34,249 nt of DNA, taken from positions 1-34,249 of the forward strand of contig NZ_SPVF01000254.1 in the NCBI RefSeq assembly GCF_004614185.1, given 5' to 3'. Position 1 is the first letter of the stretch. Each line of letters opens with the position of its first letter. The notes under the pieces are model-generated. The model had not been told where the DNA came from. It saw only the letters and a program-made list of their open reading frames with translations, and ran no database searches. Source of the stretch: Zemynaea arenosa (GTDB lineage: Bacteria; Pseudomonadota; Gammaproteobacteria; Burkholderiales; Burkholderiaceae_D). Both the position numbers and the translations under genes were made by a program. Positions 17,008 through 25,613 of the stretch are shown in pieces.

Positions 17008-19641
17008 ATGGGACGAGGGATGCTGCGGCTGGGATGCGTGGCGCTGGCAGTGCTGGCGCTGCCCGCGTTCGCCCCTGCGGCGGCGGAGACGGCCAGCCTG
17101 CCCGCCTTTGGCCCCGCGCGCGCCGACCCGAACCTCGTGCTGCTGGAGGTCACGCTGCAGGGCGATGTATTGACCGAATCCCTGTCCGGCTACCAGATCG
17201 GCAACGATGTGTACCTGCCGCTGGGCGAGCTGTCCCGCCTTCTCACGCTGGCCATCCGCACCGCGCCCGCGCAGGGCCGCGCGGATGGCTACATCCTGAA
17301 GGAGGAGCGGGAGTTCCACCTCGATGTCATCGAGCGCACCGTCTACACGGAGGGCAGCACCGAGAACCTGGACCGCACCGCGGTCAAGCTGCAGGGCGAC
17401 GACATCTACGTGGCCAGCAAGGTGCTGGCGCGCTGGCTCCCGGTCGACCTGGCGCTGGACATGTCGGCCCTGAGCCTGACCATCAAGCCGCGCGAGACGC
17501 TGCCCCTGCAATCCAACCGCCAGCGCCGCGAGCGGGCCCGCAATGGCGTGGTGGGGCCGCGCGCTGACCCCGGCTATCCGCGCCAGCCCATTCCGTACAG
17601 CGCGGTCTCCACCCCTTTCCTCGACCAGACCGTGCGCGTGGACGCGCAGGGCGGCCATGGCAAGCGGCGCGTCAACGCGGGCTACACGGTCTACGCCACG
17701 GCCGACCTGCTCGGGCTGGAGGCGTCGCTGTTTGCGGCCATCGGCAACACGCACGCGCAGGACCAGGCCCGCCTCACGCTGGGCCGCAGCGATCCGGACG
17801 CGCGCCTGCTCGGCCCCTTGCAGGCGCGGACCGCACAATTCGGCAGCATCGCGGTGCCGGGCGTGAGCAATGTGCTGAGCAGCAGCCCGGCAGGCAATGG
17901 TGTGCTGGTCTCGAACCGACCGCTCAACGTGCCGACCAACTTCGACAGCCACCTGCTGCAGGGCGACCTGCCGCCCGGCTGGGACGTGGAGCTGTTCGTG
18001 AACGATGCGCTGCTGGGGTTCCAGCAGGCGCGCGCCGATGGCCGCTATACCTTCGAGGTGCCGCTGGTGTACGGCGTGAACGAGTTCCGCCTGGTCTTCC
18101 ACGGCCCCCTTGGCCAGCTGCGCGTCGAGCGCCAGACGATGGTGGTGGACCGGCCCGCAGTACGCGCCGGCCAGCTCGAATACAGCGTGGCGCGCCAGCA
18201 CGACGACAGGCACCGGGAACGCACCCTGGCCCAATTCACCTACGGCCTCACGGACCGCCTCACGGCCACCGCGGGCATGGTCGAGCTGCCGCTGGGGGCG
18301 CGCGAACAGCGCTACACCAATGCGGCCCTGCGCGGCTACTGGAACTCCTTCATCCTGAGCGCGGAGGCGGTCAAGTCGAATGACGGCGGCAAGCTGGCGC
18401 AAGTCGGCGTGAACACCAGCGTGGCCGGGATGTCCCTGCTGGTCAATCACGCCCAGCTCGACCACTTCAGCAGCGATTGGTACCTGCCTACCGGTGACCC
18501 GGTGAAGACGCGCGACGAGCTGCGCCTGAATGGCCGCGCGCACCTGCCGCTGCTGCCGGTGCTGCCGCTGCAGCTGGACCTGCGCAGCGACCTGCTGGAA
18601 TCGGGCCGCCGGGTGCGTGATGGCGGCATCCGCGTGTCGGGCTACCTGGCCGGCAGCGCCATCACCAATTCGCTGCGCTGGCAGTCCTCGGGCGGCGCGC
18701 CCACCACCGGCACCGGCATGCTGCAGGTGAGCCGCCGGGTGGCAGGCGTGGGCCTGTCCGGCCAGCTCGATTACGAAACGCGGCCCGACGCGCGCCTGTC
18801 CAACCTCGCCATCTCGGCGGACAAGGATGTGGCCGAAGGCATGATCCTCAATGTGAGCGCCACCCACGCCTTCCGCGCGCCGTCCCACACCGTGTCCGCG
18901 TCCCTCAACAAGACGCTGGGCAGCTACGGCCTGGGCGTGACCGTCAACTACGCCAGCAACGGCGCCTACAGCGCGGGCATGCAGCTGTTCATGGCGATGG
19001 GCGCGGAGCCACGCCAGTCGCGCTGGCTCACGGACGCGCAGCCGATGGCGGGCACCGGCTCGGCCTCCGTTCTGGTCTACCTGGACCGCAACATGAACGG
19101 CGTGATGGACGACGGTGACCAGCCGATCCGCAACGCCGGCTTCCTGATCAACGGGGGTGCGGACATGGCGCGCACCAACGGCGACGGCATCGCGTGGCTC
19201 AGCCGCCTGCCGTCGCGCCAGAACGTCGACATCGCGCTTGATAACCAGACGCTCGAAGACCCGGCATGGACGGCGCTGCGCAAGGGCCTGCGCGTGGTGC
19301 CGCGGCCCGGCAAGGTGGCACAGCTGGAGTTTGCGGTCAACGCCACTGGGGAGCTCGATGGCACCATCTACCGCTACGAGCATGGCCTCAAGCGCCCGGC
19401 CGTGGGCCTGCGGCTGGAGCTGATAGGCATTGAGCACAAGGTCCTGGCCACCGCCACCACCGGGACGGACGGCTACTTCGTCCTGAGCGGCGTGCTGCCC
19501 GGCGATTACCTGCTGCGGCTCGCGCCGGACCAGCTCAAGGAGCTCAAACTGACCGACACCGGCATGCATCTGATTACCATGCAGCCGGACGGCGACTTCC
19601 TGTACGGGAAAGACCTCCTGGTGGTGCCCGGGGACGAGTAA
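17008..19641 (+). CDS. Outer-membrane usher of the chaperone-usher system
   Basis: An 877-aa FimD/PapC-like usher, which would form the outer-membrane pore through which DUF4402 subunits are assembled. It has a signal peptide (about 1-26), an N-terminal domain, then the usher signature QGDLPPGWDVELFVND (318-333) with LLGFQQARADGRYTFEVPL, and a long beta-barrel. The C-terminal part departs from classical ushers: a calcium-binding-like DRNMNGVMDDGD loop (693-704) and, near the end, a carboxypeptidase-regulatory-like segment (GTDGYFVLSGVLPGDYLLRL). Such usher variants go with DUF4402 subunits. The start is uncertain: ATG 17008 or 17020; neither has a properly spaced ribosome site. Confidence 0.85.
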   Translation: MGRGMLRLGCVALAVLALPAFAPAAAETASLPAFGPARADPNLVLLEVTLQGDVLTESLSGYQIGNDVYLPLGELSRLLTLAIRTAPAQGRADGYILKEEREFHLDVIERTVYTEGSTENLDRTAVKLQGDDIYVASKVLARWLPVDLALDMSALSLTIKPRETLPLQSNRQRRERARNGVVGPRADPGYPRQPIPYSAVSTPFLDQTVRVDAQGGHGKRRVNAGYTVYATADLLGLEASLFAAIGNTHAQDQARLTLGRSDPDARLLGPLQARTAQFGSIAVPGVSNVLSSSPAGNGVLVSNRPLNVPTNFDSHLLQGDLPPGWDVELFVNDALLGFQQARADGRYTFEVPLVYGVNEFRLVFHGPLGQLRVERQTMVVDRPAVRAGQLEYSVARQHDDRHRERTLAQFTYGLTDRLTATAGMVELPLGAREQRYTNAALRGYWNSFILSAEAVKSNDGGKLAQVGVNTSVAGMSLLVNHAQLDHFSSDWYLPTGDPVKTRDELRLNGRAHLPLLPVLPLQLDLRSDLLESGRRVRDGGIRVSGYLAGSAITNSLRWQSSGGAPTTGTGMLQVSRRVAGVGLSGQLDYETRPDARLSNLAISADKDVAEGMILNVSATHAFRAPSHTVSASLNKTLGSYGLGVTVNYASNGAYSAGMQLFMAMGAEPRQSRWLTDAQPMAGTGSASVLVYLDRNMNGVMDDGDQPIRNAGFLINGGADMARTNGDGIAWLSRLPSRQNVDIALDNQTLEDPAWTALRKGLRVVPRPGKVAQLEFAVNATGELDGTIYRYEHGLKRPAVGLRLELIGIEHKVLATATTGTDGYFVLSGVLPGDYLLRLAPDQLKELKLTDTGMHLITMQPDGDFLYGKDLLVVPGDE

Positions 19642-19718
19642 CCCGTTCGCAGGGGTGGCCATATCGCGCCTCCGTGGTGTTTTGCAGTAGACTTACCGGC
19701 TACTTCATGGAGAACCCA

Positions 19719-20807
19719 ATGAGCATCACTGCAGAAGACGTCAAGGCGGCCCTCGCCGGCGTCATCGATCCGAACACCGGCAAGGACCTGGTGTCCTCCA
19801 AGGCGGTCCGCAACGTCAAGCTTGACGGCGGCGCCGTGTCGTTTGACGTGGAGCTGGGCTACCCGGCCAAAAGCCAGCTCGCGCCGATCCGCGCGGCGGC
19901 TGAAGATGCGGTGCGTGCGCTGCCGGGCGTGGGCCCGGTGACGGCCAACGTCTACGTCAAGATCATCTCGCACACCGTGCAGCGCGGCCTCAAGCTGCTG
20001 CCCAGCGTGAAGAACATCATCGCCGTCGCCTCGGGCAAGGGCGGGGTGGGCAAGTCCACCACCGCGGTCAACCTGGCGCTGGCGCTGGCCGCCGAGGGCG
20101 CGCAGGTCGGCATCCTGGATGCGGACATCTACGGCCCGTCGCAGCCGATGATGCTGGGCGTGACCGGGCGGCCGGTCTCGCAGGACGGCCGCACCATGGA
20201 GCCGATGGAGAACCACGGGGTGCAGGTGTCCTCGATCGGCTTCCTGATCGATCCGGACGAGCCGATGGTCTGGCGCGGCCCGATGGTCACGCAGGCCTTG
20301 CAGCAGCTGCTGGAGCAGACCAACTGGCGCGAGCTCGATTACCTGATCGTCGATATGCCGCCGGGGACCGGCGACATCCAGCTGACGCTCTCGCAGAAGG
20401 TGCCGGTGACGGGCGCGGTGATCGTCACGACCCCGCAGGACATCGCGCTGCTGGACGCGCGCAAGGGCCTCAAGATGTTCGAGAAGGTCGGGATCCCGAT
20501 CCTGGGCGTGGTGGAGAACATGAGTACCCACATCTGCTCCAACTGCGGCCATGTGGAAGCGATCTTCGGGCAGGGCGGCGGCGAGAAGATGTGCCGCGAC
20601 TTCGGCGTGGACTTCCTGGGGCAGCTGCCGCTCACGCTGGAGATCCGCGAGCAGACCGATTCCGGCAAGCCGACCGTGGTCGCGGACCCGGACGGCGCGG
20701 TGTCCAACATATATAAGAGCATCGCCCGCAAGGTGGCGGTGAAGATTGCGGAGAAAGCCAAGGACATGAGCAGCAAGTTCCCGAGCATCGTGGTGAAGAA
20801 CGACTGA
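19719..20807 (+). CDS. apbC: Iron-sulfur cluster carrier ATPase Mrp/ApbC
   Basis: ApbC/Mrp is a P-loop ATPase that holds and transfers Fe-S clusters to apoproteins. The 362-aa protein has an N-terminal MIP18-like domain (about 1-90), then the deviant Walker A motif SGKGGVGKST, the ILDADIYGPSQP switch region and the cluster-ligating CSNC pair (ICSNCGH). The ATG at 19719 has GGAG six bases upstream; the longer frame from 19674 lacks support. The stop overlaps the start of the next gene (TGATG). In E. coli this gene is divergent to metG. Confidence 0.96.
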   Translation: MSITAEDVKAALAGVIDPNTGKDLVSSKAVRNVKLDGGAVSFDVELGYPAKSQLAPIRAAAEDAVRALPGVGPVTANVYVKIISHTVQRGLKLLPSVKNIIAVASGKGGVGKSTTAVNLALALAAEGAQVGILDADIYGPSQPMMLGVTGRPVSQDGRTMEPMENHGVQVSSIGFLIDPDEPMVWRGPMVTQALQQLLEQTNWRELDYLIVDMPPGTGDIQLTLSQKVPVTGAVIVTTPQDIALLDARKGLKMFEKVGIPILGVVENMSTHICSNCGHVEAIFGQGGGEKMCRDFGVDFLGQLPLTLEIREQTDSGKPTVVADPDGAVSNIYKSIARKVAVKIAEKAKDMSSKFPSIVVKND

Positions 20808-21949
20808 TGCGTACCCCGACCTCTTTCCCGATGCTGGCGTGCGCGCTCGCATGCGTCCTGGCAGGCAGCGCCGCATCCGCGCAGCAGCAGGCGTCCCAGG
20901 CCGCGCCCACGCCGCAGGCCGTGGCGCCCGCTGTCCCGGCACCTCCTGCGGCGGCACCCAGCGTGTGGCAGCCGCAGGCCAGCGGCACCACCGCGGAGCT
21001 GCGCGGCCTGTCCGTGGTCAGCCCGACGGTGGCTTGGGCCAGTGGGGCCAAGGGCACCGTGCTGCGCACCGTGGATGGCGTGAGCTGGAAGCTGCTGCCC
21101 GTGCCGGATGCCGCCGCGCTGGACTTCCGCGATATCCACGCTTTCGACGAAAAGTCCGCCATCATCATGAGCGCGGGCCCGGGTACGGCCTCGCGCCTGT
21201 ACCGCACCGATGATGGCGGGGCGACGTGGAAGCTCCTCGCCACCAACACCGACCCGAAAGGCTTCTGGGACGCGATGGCGTTCTGGGATGCGAACAAAGG
21301 CATCCTGTTCGGCGACCCGGTCGATGGCCGCTTCCAGGTGCTGGTCACCGCCGATGGCGGCAAGACCTGGCAGCCGTCCACCGATGCGGCGGGCCTGGCC
21401 GCGGTGAAGGATGAAGGCGCATTCGCGGCCAGCGGCACCTGCCTCTCGGTCGATGGTGCGGACGACGCCTGGTTCGTGACCGGCGGCGCGCAGGGTTCGC
21501 GCGTGTTCCATTCCACCGACAAGGGCAAGACCTGGAAGGCCTCGCCGCTGCCGATCCTGGCCGGGGCGCCGAGCCGCGGCGGGTTCTCGGTGGCTTTCCG
21601 CGAGGGCCGCATCGGCTTGGCCGCGGGCGGCGACTACAAGGAGCCGACCAAGGCCTCGCTCAACGGGGCGCGCAGCGAAGACGGCGGCGCGACCTGGGCG
21701 CCGGCGCCGATTCTCCCGGCGGGCTACATGTCCGTGGTGGTGCCGGTGCCGGGCGCGCCGCATGCATTCGTCGCGGCCGGCCTGGCGGGTTCCGGCGTGT
21801 CCACCGACGACGGCAAGACCTGGACGGTGCTCGACCGCACGCCCGTGAACAGCGCCGCCTTTTCCACCCCTTCAGGGGGTTGGCTGGTGGGGCCCAAGGG
21901 CGTAGTCTTGAAGTACGTTGGGCCGGCATTGGGCCGCCCACAACCATAA
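20807..21949 (+). CDS. YCF48/BNR-repeat (photosystem-stability-like) secreted protein
   Basis: A 380-aa secreted beta-propeller. The signal peptide ends near ASA-QQQ (23-28), followed by an Ala/Pro/Gln-rich spacer to about residue 50. Five Asp-box motifs mark propeller blades: RTDDGGATWK, TADGGKTWQ, STDKGKTWK, SEDGGATW and STDDGKTW. These match the YCF48/BNR family, named after the photosystem II assembly factor HCF136, but many non-photosynthetic bacteria have such proteins with unknown roles. The conserved fold is firm; the function is not. It overlaps apbC by one base (TGATG), implying coupled translation. Confidence 0.85.
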   Translation: MRTPTSFPMLACALACVLAGSAASAQQQASQAAPTPQAVAPAVPAPPAAAPSVWQPQASGTTAELRGLSVVSPTVAWASGAKGTVLRTVDGVSWKLLPVPDAAALDFRDIHAFDEKSAIIMSAGPGTASRLYRTDDGGATWKLLATNTDPKGFWDAMAFWDANKGILFGDPVDGRFQVLVTADGGKTWQPSTDAAGLAAVKDEGAFAASGTCLSVDGADDAWFVTGGAQGSRVFHSTDKGKTWKASPLPILAGAPSRGGFSVAFREGRIGLAAGGDYKEPTKASLNGARSEDGGATWAPAPILPAGYMSVVVPVPGAPHAFVAAGLAGSGVSTDDGKTWTVLDRTPVNSAAFSTPSGGWLVGPKGVVLKYVGPALGRPQP

Positions 21950-21959
21950 GGAGAACTTC

Positions 21960-22358
21960 ATGACTTTCACGCTCAAACGCGCCCTGCTGGCGCTGACCCT
22001 CGGGGCTGCCGCGTGCGCGGCGCAGGCGCAATCCGTGGCCTTCGTCGAACCGGCCGATGGCGCCACTGTCACCAGCCCGTTCAAGGTCAAGTTCGGCGTG
22101 GACGGCATGGCCGTCAAGCCGGCAGGCGAGATGGCCGAAAAGACTGGTCACCACCACCTCATCATCAACGGGACCAGCATCAAGTCGGGCGAGTCGATTC
22201 CTTTCGACGACAAGCACATGCACTTCGGTAAAGGCCAGACCGAGACCGAATTGAAGCTGCCGCCGGGCCAGTACACCCTGACCCTGCAGTTCGCCAACGG
22301 CGCGCACCAGTCCTACGGTGAGCCGATGAGCAAGACCATTCACGTCACGGTCAAGTAA
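21960..22358 (+). CDS. DUF4399 domain secreted protein
   Basis: A 132-aa periplasmic protein. The signal peptide ends near AQAQ (20-23). The mature part, FVEPADGATVTSPFKVKFGVDGM, then a His-containing GHHHLIING segment, DDKHMHFGKGQTE and PPGQYTLTLQFANGAH, is the DUF4399 pattern. The family resembles small immunoglobulin-like domains and its histidines could bind metal, but its function is unknown. AAGGAG (21948-21953), six bases upstream, fixes the ATG. It lies ten bases after the propeller gene and is probably in the same transcript. Confidence 0.85.
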   Translation: MTFTLKRALLALTLGAAACAAQAQSVAFVEPADGATVTSPFKVKFGVDGMAVKPAGEMAEKTGHHHLIINGTSIKSGESIPFDDKHMHFGKGQTETELKLPPGQYTLTLQFANGAHQSYGEPMSKTIHVTVK

Positions 22359-22379
22359 AACAACTCACAGAAGTACTAG

Positions 22380-22409
22380 GCGCGGGCGGCGGGACGGCGC
22401 CACCCGCGC
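22380..22409 (+). terminator. Possible terminator hairpin between DUF4399 gene and gltX
   Basis: GCGCGGG (22380-22386) pairs with CCCGCGC (22403-22409) over a 16-base loop. No T-run follows; instead the gltX -10 candidate starts five bases later, so the hairpin also overlaps the expected -35 region. Confidence 0.3.
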
Positions 22410-22413
22410 GCGT

Positions 22414-22419
22414 TAAAAT
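22414..22419 (+). promoter_or_regulatory. Likely -10 element of gltX
   Basis: TAAAAT at 22414-22419, 37 bases before the gltX ATG. The matching -35 position (22391-22396, GGGACG) is weak. Confidence 0.4.
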
Positions 22420-22455
22420 ACCGGCTTTACTCATTCACACGAGAAGAGTCGATCA

Positions 22456-23847
22456 ATGACCGTCCGCACCCGCTTTGCTCCCAGCCCGACCGGCTATCTC
22501 CACCTCGGTGGCGCGCGCACCGCGCTGTATTCCTGGGCCTATGCCCGCCACTTCGGCGGCACCTTCATCCTGCGTATCGAAGACACGGACCTGGAGCGTT
22601 CGACGCCCGAAGCCGTGCAGGCCATCCTGGATGGCATGAAGTGGCTCGGCCTGGAGCACGACGAAGGCCCGTTCTACCAGATGAAGCGCATGGACCGTTA
22701 CCGCGAGGTGGTGGCGCAAATGCTGGAAGCCGGCACCGCCTATCACTGCTACTGCTCGCCGGAAGAAGTCGAGGCCATGCGCGAGCGCATGCGCGCCGCG
22801 GGCGAGAAGCCGCGCTACGACGGCACCTGGCGCCCGGAGCCGGGCAAGGTCCTGCCGCCGGTGCCGGAGGGCGTGAAGCCGGTCGTGCGCTTCAAGAATC
22901 CGCTGGACGGGGAGGTGACCTGGAACGACGTGGTCAAGGGCACCATCACCATCGCCAACAAGGAGCTCGATGACCTGGTGATCGCGCGTCCGGACGGCAC
23001 GCCCACCTACAACTTCTGCGTCGCGGTCGACGACTGGGACATGAAGATCACGCACGTGCTGCGCGGCGACGACCACGTGAACAACACGCCGCGCCAGATC
23101 AACATCCTGCGCGCGATCGGCGCGGAGCTGCCGCAGTACGGGCACCTGCCGATGATCCTCGGCCCAGACGGAGCCAAGCTGTCCAAGCGCCATGGCGCAG
23201 TGAGTGTGGTGAACTACGCGGACGAAGGCTATCTGCCGGAGGCGATGCTGAATTACCTGTCGCGCCTGGGCTGGTCGCATGGCGACGACGAGATCTTCTC
23301 GATGGAGCAGTTCATCCAATGGTTCGACCTTTCGAACCTGACCGCGTCGCCGGCGCAGTTCAACTTCGACAAACTGGCGTGGGTGAACAACCACTATATC
23401 AAGCAGGCGGACAATGAGCGTCTCGCGGCGCTGGCGCGTCCGCGCATGGAAGCCAACGGGGCGCAGTTCGATGGCGCGCCGCCGCTGCCGGTGGTGATTG
23501 GGCTGCTGAAGGAACGCACCAACACGATCGTCGAGCTGTCGGACGCCGCGATGCTGTTCTACCGCGAGCCGCAGCCGGATGCCGCGCTGCTCACGCAGCA
23601 TGTGACCGATGCGGTGAAGCCCGCACTGGCGGCGTTTGCGCAGCGCTGCGCGGACGTCGAGTGGAACAAGGCCGCGCTGTCCGCGATGATCAAGGAAGTG
23701 CTGGCCGCGCATGGGCTGAAGATGCCGCAGCTGGCGATGCCTCTGCGCCTGTTCGTCACGGGCCAGTTGCAGACACCTGCGATCGACGCCGTGCTGGAAC
23801 TGTTCGGCCGCGACGTGGTGCGCGCACGCGTTCAAAAATTCCTCTGA
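22456..23847 (+). CDS. gltX: Glutamyl-tRNA synthetase GltX
   Basis: GltX charges tRNA-Glu with glutamate. The 463-aa protein is a class I synthetase with [14 protein letters not shown] (10-22, HIGH-type motif), [19 protein letters not shown], the [11 protein letters not shown] region and the KMSKS-type KLSKRHG, followed by the C-terminal anticodon-binding helical domain. A purine-rich AGAAGAG element precedes the ATG. Whether it is discriminating cannot be told by eye. Two tRNA-Glu genes, its substrates, lie directly downstream. Confidence 0.97.
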   Translation: MTVRTRFAPSPTGYLHLGGARTALYSWAYARHFGGTFILRIEDTDLERSTPEAVQAILDGMKWLGLEHDEGPFYQMKRMDRYREVVAQMLEAGTAYHCYCSPEEVEAMRERMRAAGEKPRYDGTWRPEPGKVLPPVPEGVKPVVRFKNPLDGEVTWNDVVKGTITIANKELDDLVIARPDGTPTYNFCVAVDDWDMKITHVLRGDDHVNNTPRQINILRAIGAELPQYGHLPMILGPDGAKLSKRHGAVSVVNYADEGYLPEAMLNYLSRLGWSHGDDEIFSMEQFIQWFDLSNLTASPAQFNFDKLAWVNNHYIKQADNERLAALARPRMEANGAQFDGAPPLPVVIGLLKERTNTIVELSDAAMLFYREPQPDAALLTQHVTDAVKPALAAFAQRCADVEWNKAALSAMIKEVLAAHGLKMPQLAMPLRLFVTGQLQTPAIDAVLELFGRDVVRARVQKFL

Positions 23848-23867
23848 TAGAGGCAGGGCGGTGGCTC

Positions 23868-23928
23868 TCAAAAATCTGAAAAAATTTTTGAAGTCACCCT
23901 TTGCAAATTGCTAGAGGCCATCTATAAT
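23868..23928 (+). promoter_or_regulatory. Promoter with UP-like A/T tract for the tRNA cluster
   Basis: TTGCAA (23901-23906) and a perfect TATAAT (23923-23928) are separated by 16 bases, about 20 bases before the first tRNA gene. Directly upstream, 23868-23892 is an A/T run containing an 8-bp inverted repeat (TCAAAAAT at 23868-23875 and ATTTTTGA at 23884-23891). It sits where an UP element binding the RNA polymerase alpha subunit would lie and may also serve as a weak end for gltX transcripts. This is the strongest-looking promoter in the window. Confidence 0.7.
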
Positions 23929-23947
23929 AATGCTTCTTCGCGCTAAC

Positions 23948-24023
<76 letters not shown>

Positions 24024-24078
24024 AAATCCCGCGAAGATGTAGTAAGCAGTTGAGGTAGTAGTAGTTGTTAGTTCCGAG

Positions 24079-24154
24079 GTCCCCATCGTCTAGAGGCCTA
24101 GGACATCACCCTTTCACGGTGAGTACCGGGGTTCGAATCCCCGTGGGGACGCCA
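24079..24154 (+). tRNA. tRNA-Glu (anticodon TTC), copy 1
   Basis: A 76-base cloverleaf with encoded CCA. Acceptor stem GTCCCCA/TGGGGAC is perfect, anticodon stem TCACC/GGTGA encloses loop CTTTCAC (anticodon TTC), and the T stem is CGGGG/CCCCG. The sequence is identical to the copy at 24237. Confidence 0.97.
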
Positions 24155-24197
24155 AAGCGGCACTTCAAGTAGTACAATCCCAAACGTTTATGAGGCC

Positions 24198-24223
24198 GGG
24201 TGTATCGACCAGCGGATACGCCC
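24198..24223 (+). other. Hairpin in the tRNA-Glu spacer
   Basis: GGGTGTATC (24198-24206) pairs with GATACGCCC (24215-24223), nine pairs with one G-T, loop of eight. It is located midway in the 82-base spacer between the two tRNA-Glu copies, a plausible processing or stability element. Confidence 0.4.
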
Positions 24224-24236
24224 AGGGCAGATTTCT

Positions 24237-24312
24237 GTCCCCATCGTCTAGAGGCCTAGGACATCACCCTTTCACGGTGAGTACCGGGGTTCGAATCCCC
24301 GTGGGGACGCCA
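24237..24312 (+). tRNA. tRNA-Glu (anticodon TTC), copy 2
   Basis: Identical over all 76 bases to the copy at 24079-24154, including CCA. The flanking sequences differ, so the repeat is confined to the gene itself. A strong terminator begins eight bases downstream and ends the tRNA transcript. Confidence 0.97.
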
Positions 24313-24319
24313 GGTAAAG

Positions 24320-24372
24320 ACCGGAGCAGACCACCGCGAACGAGCGGATAGGTGCTCCGGTTTTTCTTTTTG
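24320..24372 (+). terminator. Intrinsic terminator of the tRNA cluster
   Basis: ACCGGAGCA (24320-24328) pairs perfectly with TGCTCCGGT (24353-24361); the loop holds an inner stem CCGC/GCGG (24334-24337, 24344-24347). A T-rich run, TTTTTCTTTTT, follows from 24361. It excludes the longer earP reading frame that would start at 24352. Confidence 0.85.
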
Positions 24373-24402
24373 CGCGCGGTTTCTTCGATCGTCCGTTTTC
24401 TT

Positions 24403-25548
24403 ATGCCACTCACGCTCGCCATTTTCTGCAAGGTCGTCGACAACTTCGGTGACATCGGTATCTGCTGGCGCTTTGCGCGGCAACTGCGCGCGGAGCATGG
24501 TGTCGATGTGACCTTGTGGGTCGATGATCTGCGCAGCTTCCAGCGGCTGTGCCCTGAAGTGGTAATCGATGCGGACGTTCAGCAGGTGCAGGGCGTCACC
24601 GTGCGCCACTGGCCGCACCAGGACCTGGCTTTCACGGCGGAAGACGTGGCCGACGTGGTCGTTGAATTCTTCGCCGTCGATATTCCGCCTGCCTATGTGG
24701 AAGCGATGGCGCAGCGCGCCGTCAAACCTGTGTGGATCAACTTTGAAGGCCTGAGCGCCGAGGACTGGGTGGAGGGCTGTCATGCGCTGCCGTCCATGCA
24801 TCCGCGCCTGCCGCTGACGAAGTACTTCTTCTTCCCCGGCTTTACCACGAAGACGGGCGGCCTGCTGCGCGAGGCTGGCCTGATCGAAGAGCGCGACCGC
24901 TTCCAGAACGATCCTGCCGCGCAGGCCGAGTTCCTCGCAGGTCTCGGCGTGACGGAGCAGGAGAGGGCGGGCCAGCTGGTCTCGCTATTCTGCTACCCGC
25001 ATGCGCCGGTGGCGGAATTATTTGCGGTCTGGGAGCGGCAGGACCGGTCTGTGACCTGTCTCGTACCGGTGGGCGTGGCGCGTGATGCGGTCTCGGCCTT
25101 CATTGGCGGCGAGGCCACCGCGGGCGCGGCCCGCATGCGCGGCGCGCTGACCGTGCGCGTGATCCCCTTCGTGCCGCAGCCGGACTACGACCGCGTGCTG
25201 TGGTGCTGCGATGTGAACTTCGTGCGCGGCGAGGACTCGTGGGTGCGCGCGCAGTGGGCGGCGCGGCCGTTCGTGTGGCACATCTATCCGCAGGAAGAGA
25301 ACCTGCATCACAAGAAGCTGCGGGCCTTCCTGCAGCGTTTTGCGCCGGCGCTGCCCGCGTTGCAGGCGTTCTCGCTCATGTGGAACGGCGCGGCGGATGC
25401 CACGCCGGCATCGATTGAGGCGTGCTGGAAGGCGCTGCGCGCGGAGCTGCCTGCCGTGTCCATGCAGGCCCGCGCATGGCAGTCCGACATGGCCGCACAG
25501 CCCGGTTTCACCTCGCAATTCCTTGCACTGGTGCACGCCAAGCGATAG
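24403..25548 (+). CDS. earP: EF-P arginine rhamnosyltransferase EarP
   Basis: EarP transfers rhamnose from dTDP-rhamnose to Arg32 of elongation factor P, which activates EF-P for relieving polyproline stalling. The 381-aa protein begins [19 protein letters not shown], placing Asp13 and Asp17 at the positions reported as catalytic in Pseudomonas EarP. The C-terminal half has the nucleotide-sugar segment [11 protein letters not shown] with Glu277, equivalent to Glu273. The gene lies 65 bp upstream of efp on the same strand. The start at 24403 has no clear ribosome site but is the only one outside the tRNA terminator. Confidence 0.95.
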   Translation: MPLTLAIFCKVVDNFGDIGICWRFARQLRAEHGVDVTLWVDDLRSFQRLCPEVVIDADVQQVQGVTVRHWPHQDLAFTAEDVADVVVEFFAVDIPPAYVEAMAQRAVKPVWINFEGLSAEDWVEGCHALPSMHPRLPLTKYFFFPGFTTKTGGLLREAGLIEERDRFQNDPAAQAEFLAGLGVTEQERAGQLVSLFCYPHAPVAELFAVWERQDRSVTCLVPVGVARDAVSAFIGGEATAGAARMRGALTVRVIPFVPQPDYDRVLWCCDVNFVRGEDSWVRAQWAARPFVWHIYPQEENLHHKKLRAFLQRFAPALPALQAFSLMWNGAADATPASIEACWKALRAELPAVSMQARAWQSDMAAQPGFTSQFLALVHAKR

Positions 25549-25551
25549 GCG

Positions 25552-25574
25552 CCACGGCAATACCGTGGTATGAT
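25552..25574 (+). promoter_or_regulatory. Inverted repeat and -10 candidate upstream of efp
   Basis: CCACGG (25552-25557) and CCGTGG (25563-25568) form a perfect 6-bp stem with a 5-base loop just after the earP stop. A TATGAT hexamer (25569-25574) follows at once, 40 bases before the efp ATG. The -35 region is weak. The repeat may be an operator or the end of the earP message. Confidence 0.4.
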
Positions 25575-25613
25575 GCTCGATTACCGAAATCCCTTTTTTC
25601 AGAACACCTTACT

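Noticed and set aside
16939..19662. 907-codon open frame on the minus strand opposite the usher
   Set aside because: It is a GC-driven shadow: Arg/His/Gln/Ala-rich with no domain, while the plus strand has a signal peptide and usher motifs.
24079..24312. Duplicate tRNA-Glu genes as attachment-site repeats of an integrated element
   Set aside because: Only 82 bases lie between the copies and no integrase is nearby; duplication of a tRNA gene is simpler.
24352..24402. Extended start of earP
   Set aside because: The extra codons lie in the 3' arm and T-run of the tRNA terminator; homologs start at the [10 protein letters not shown] position.
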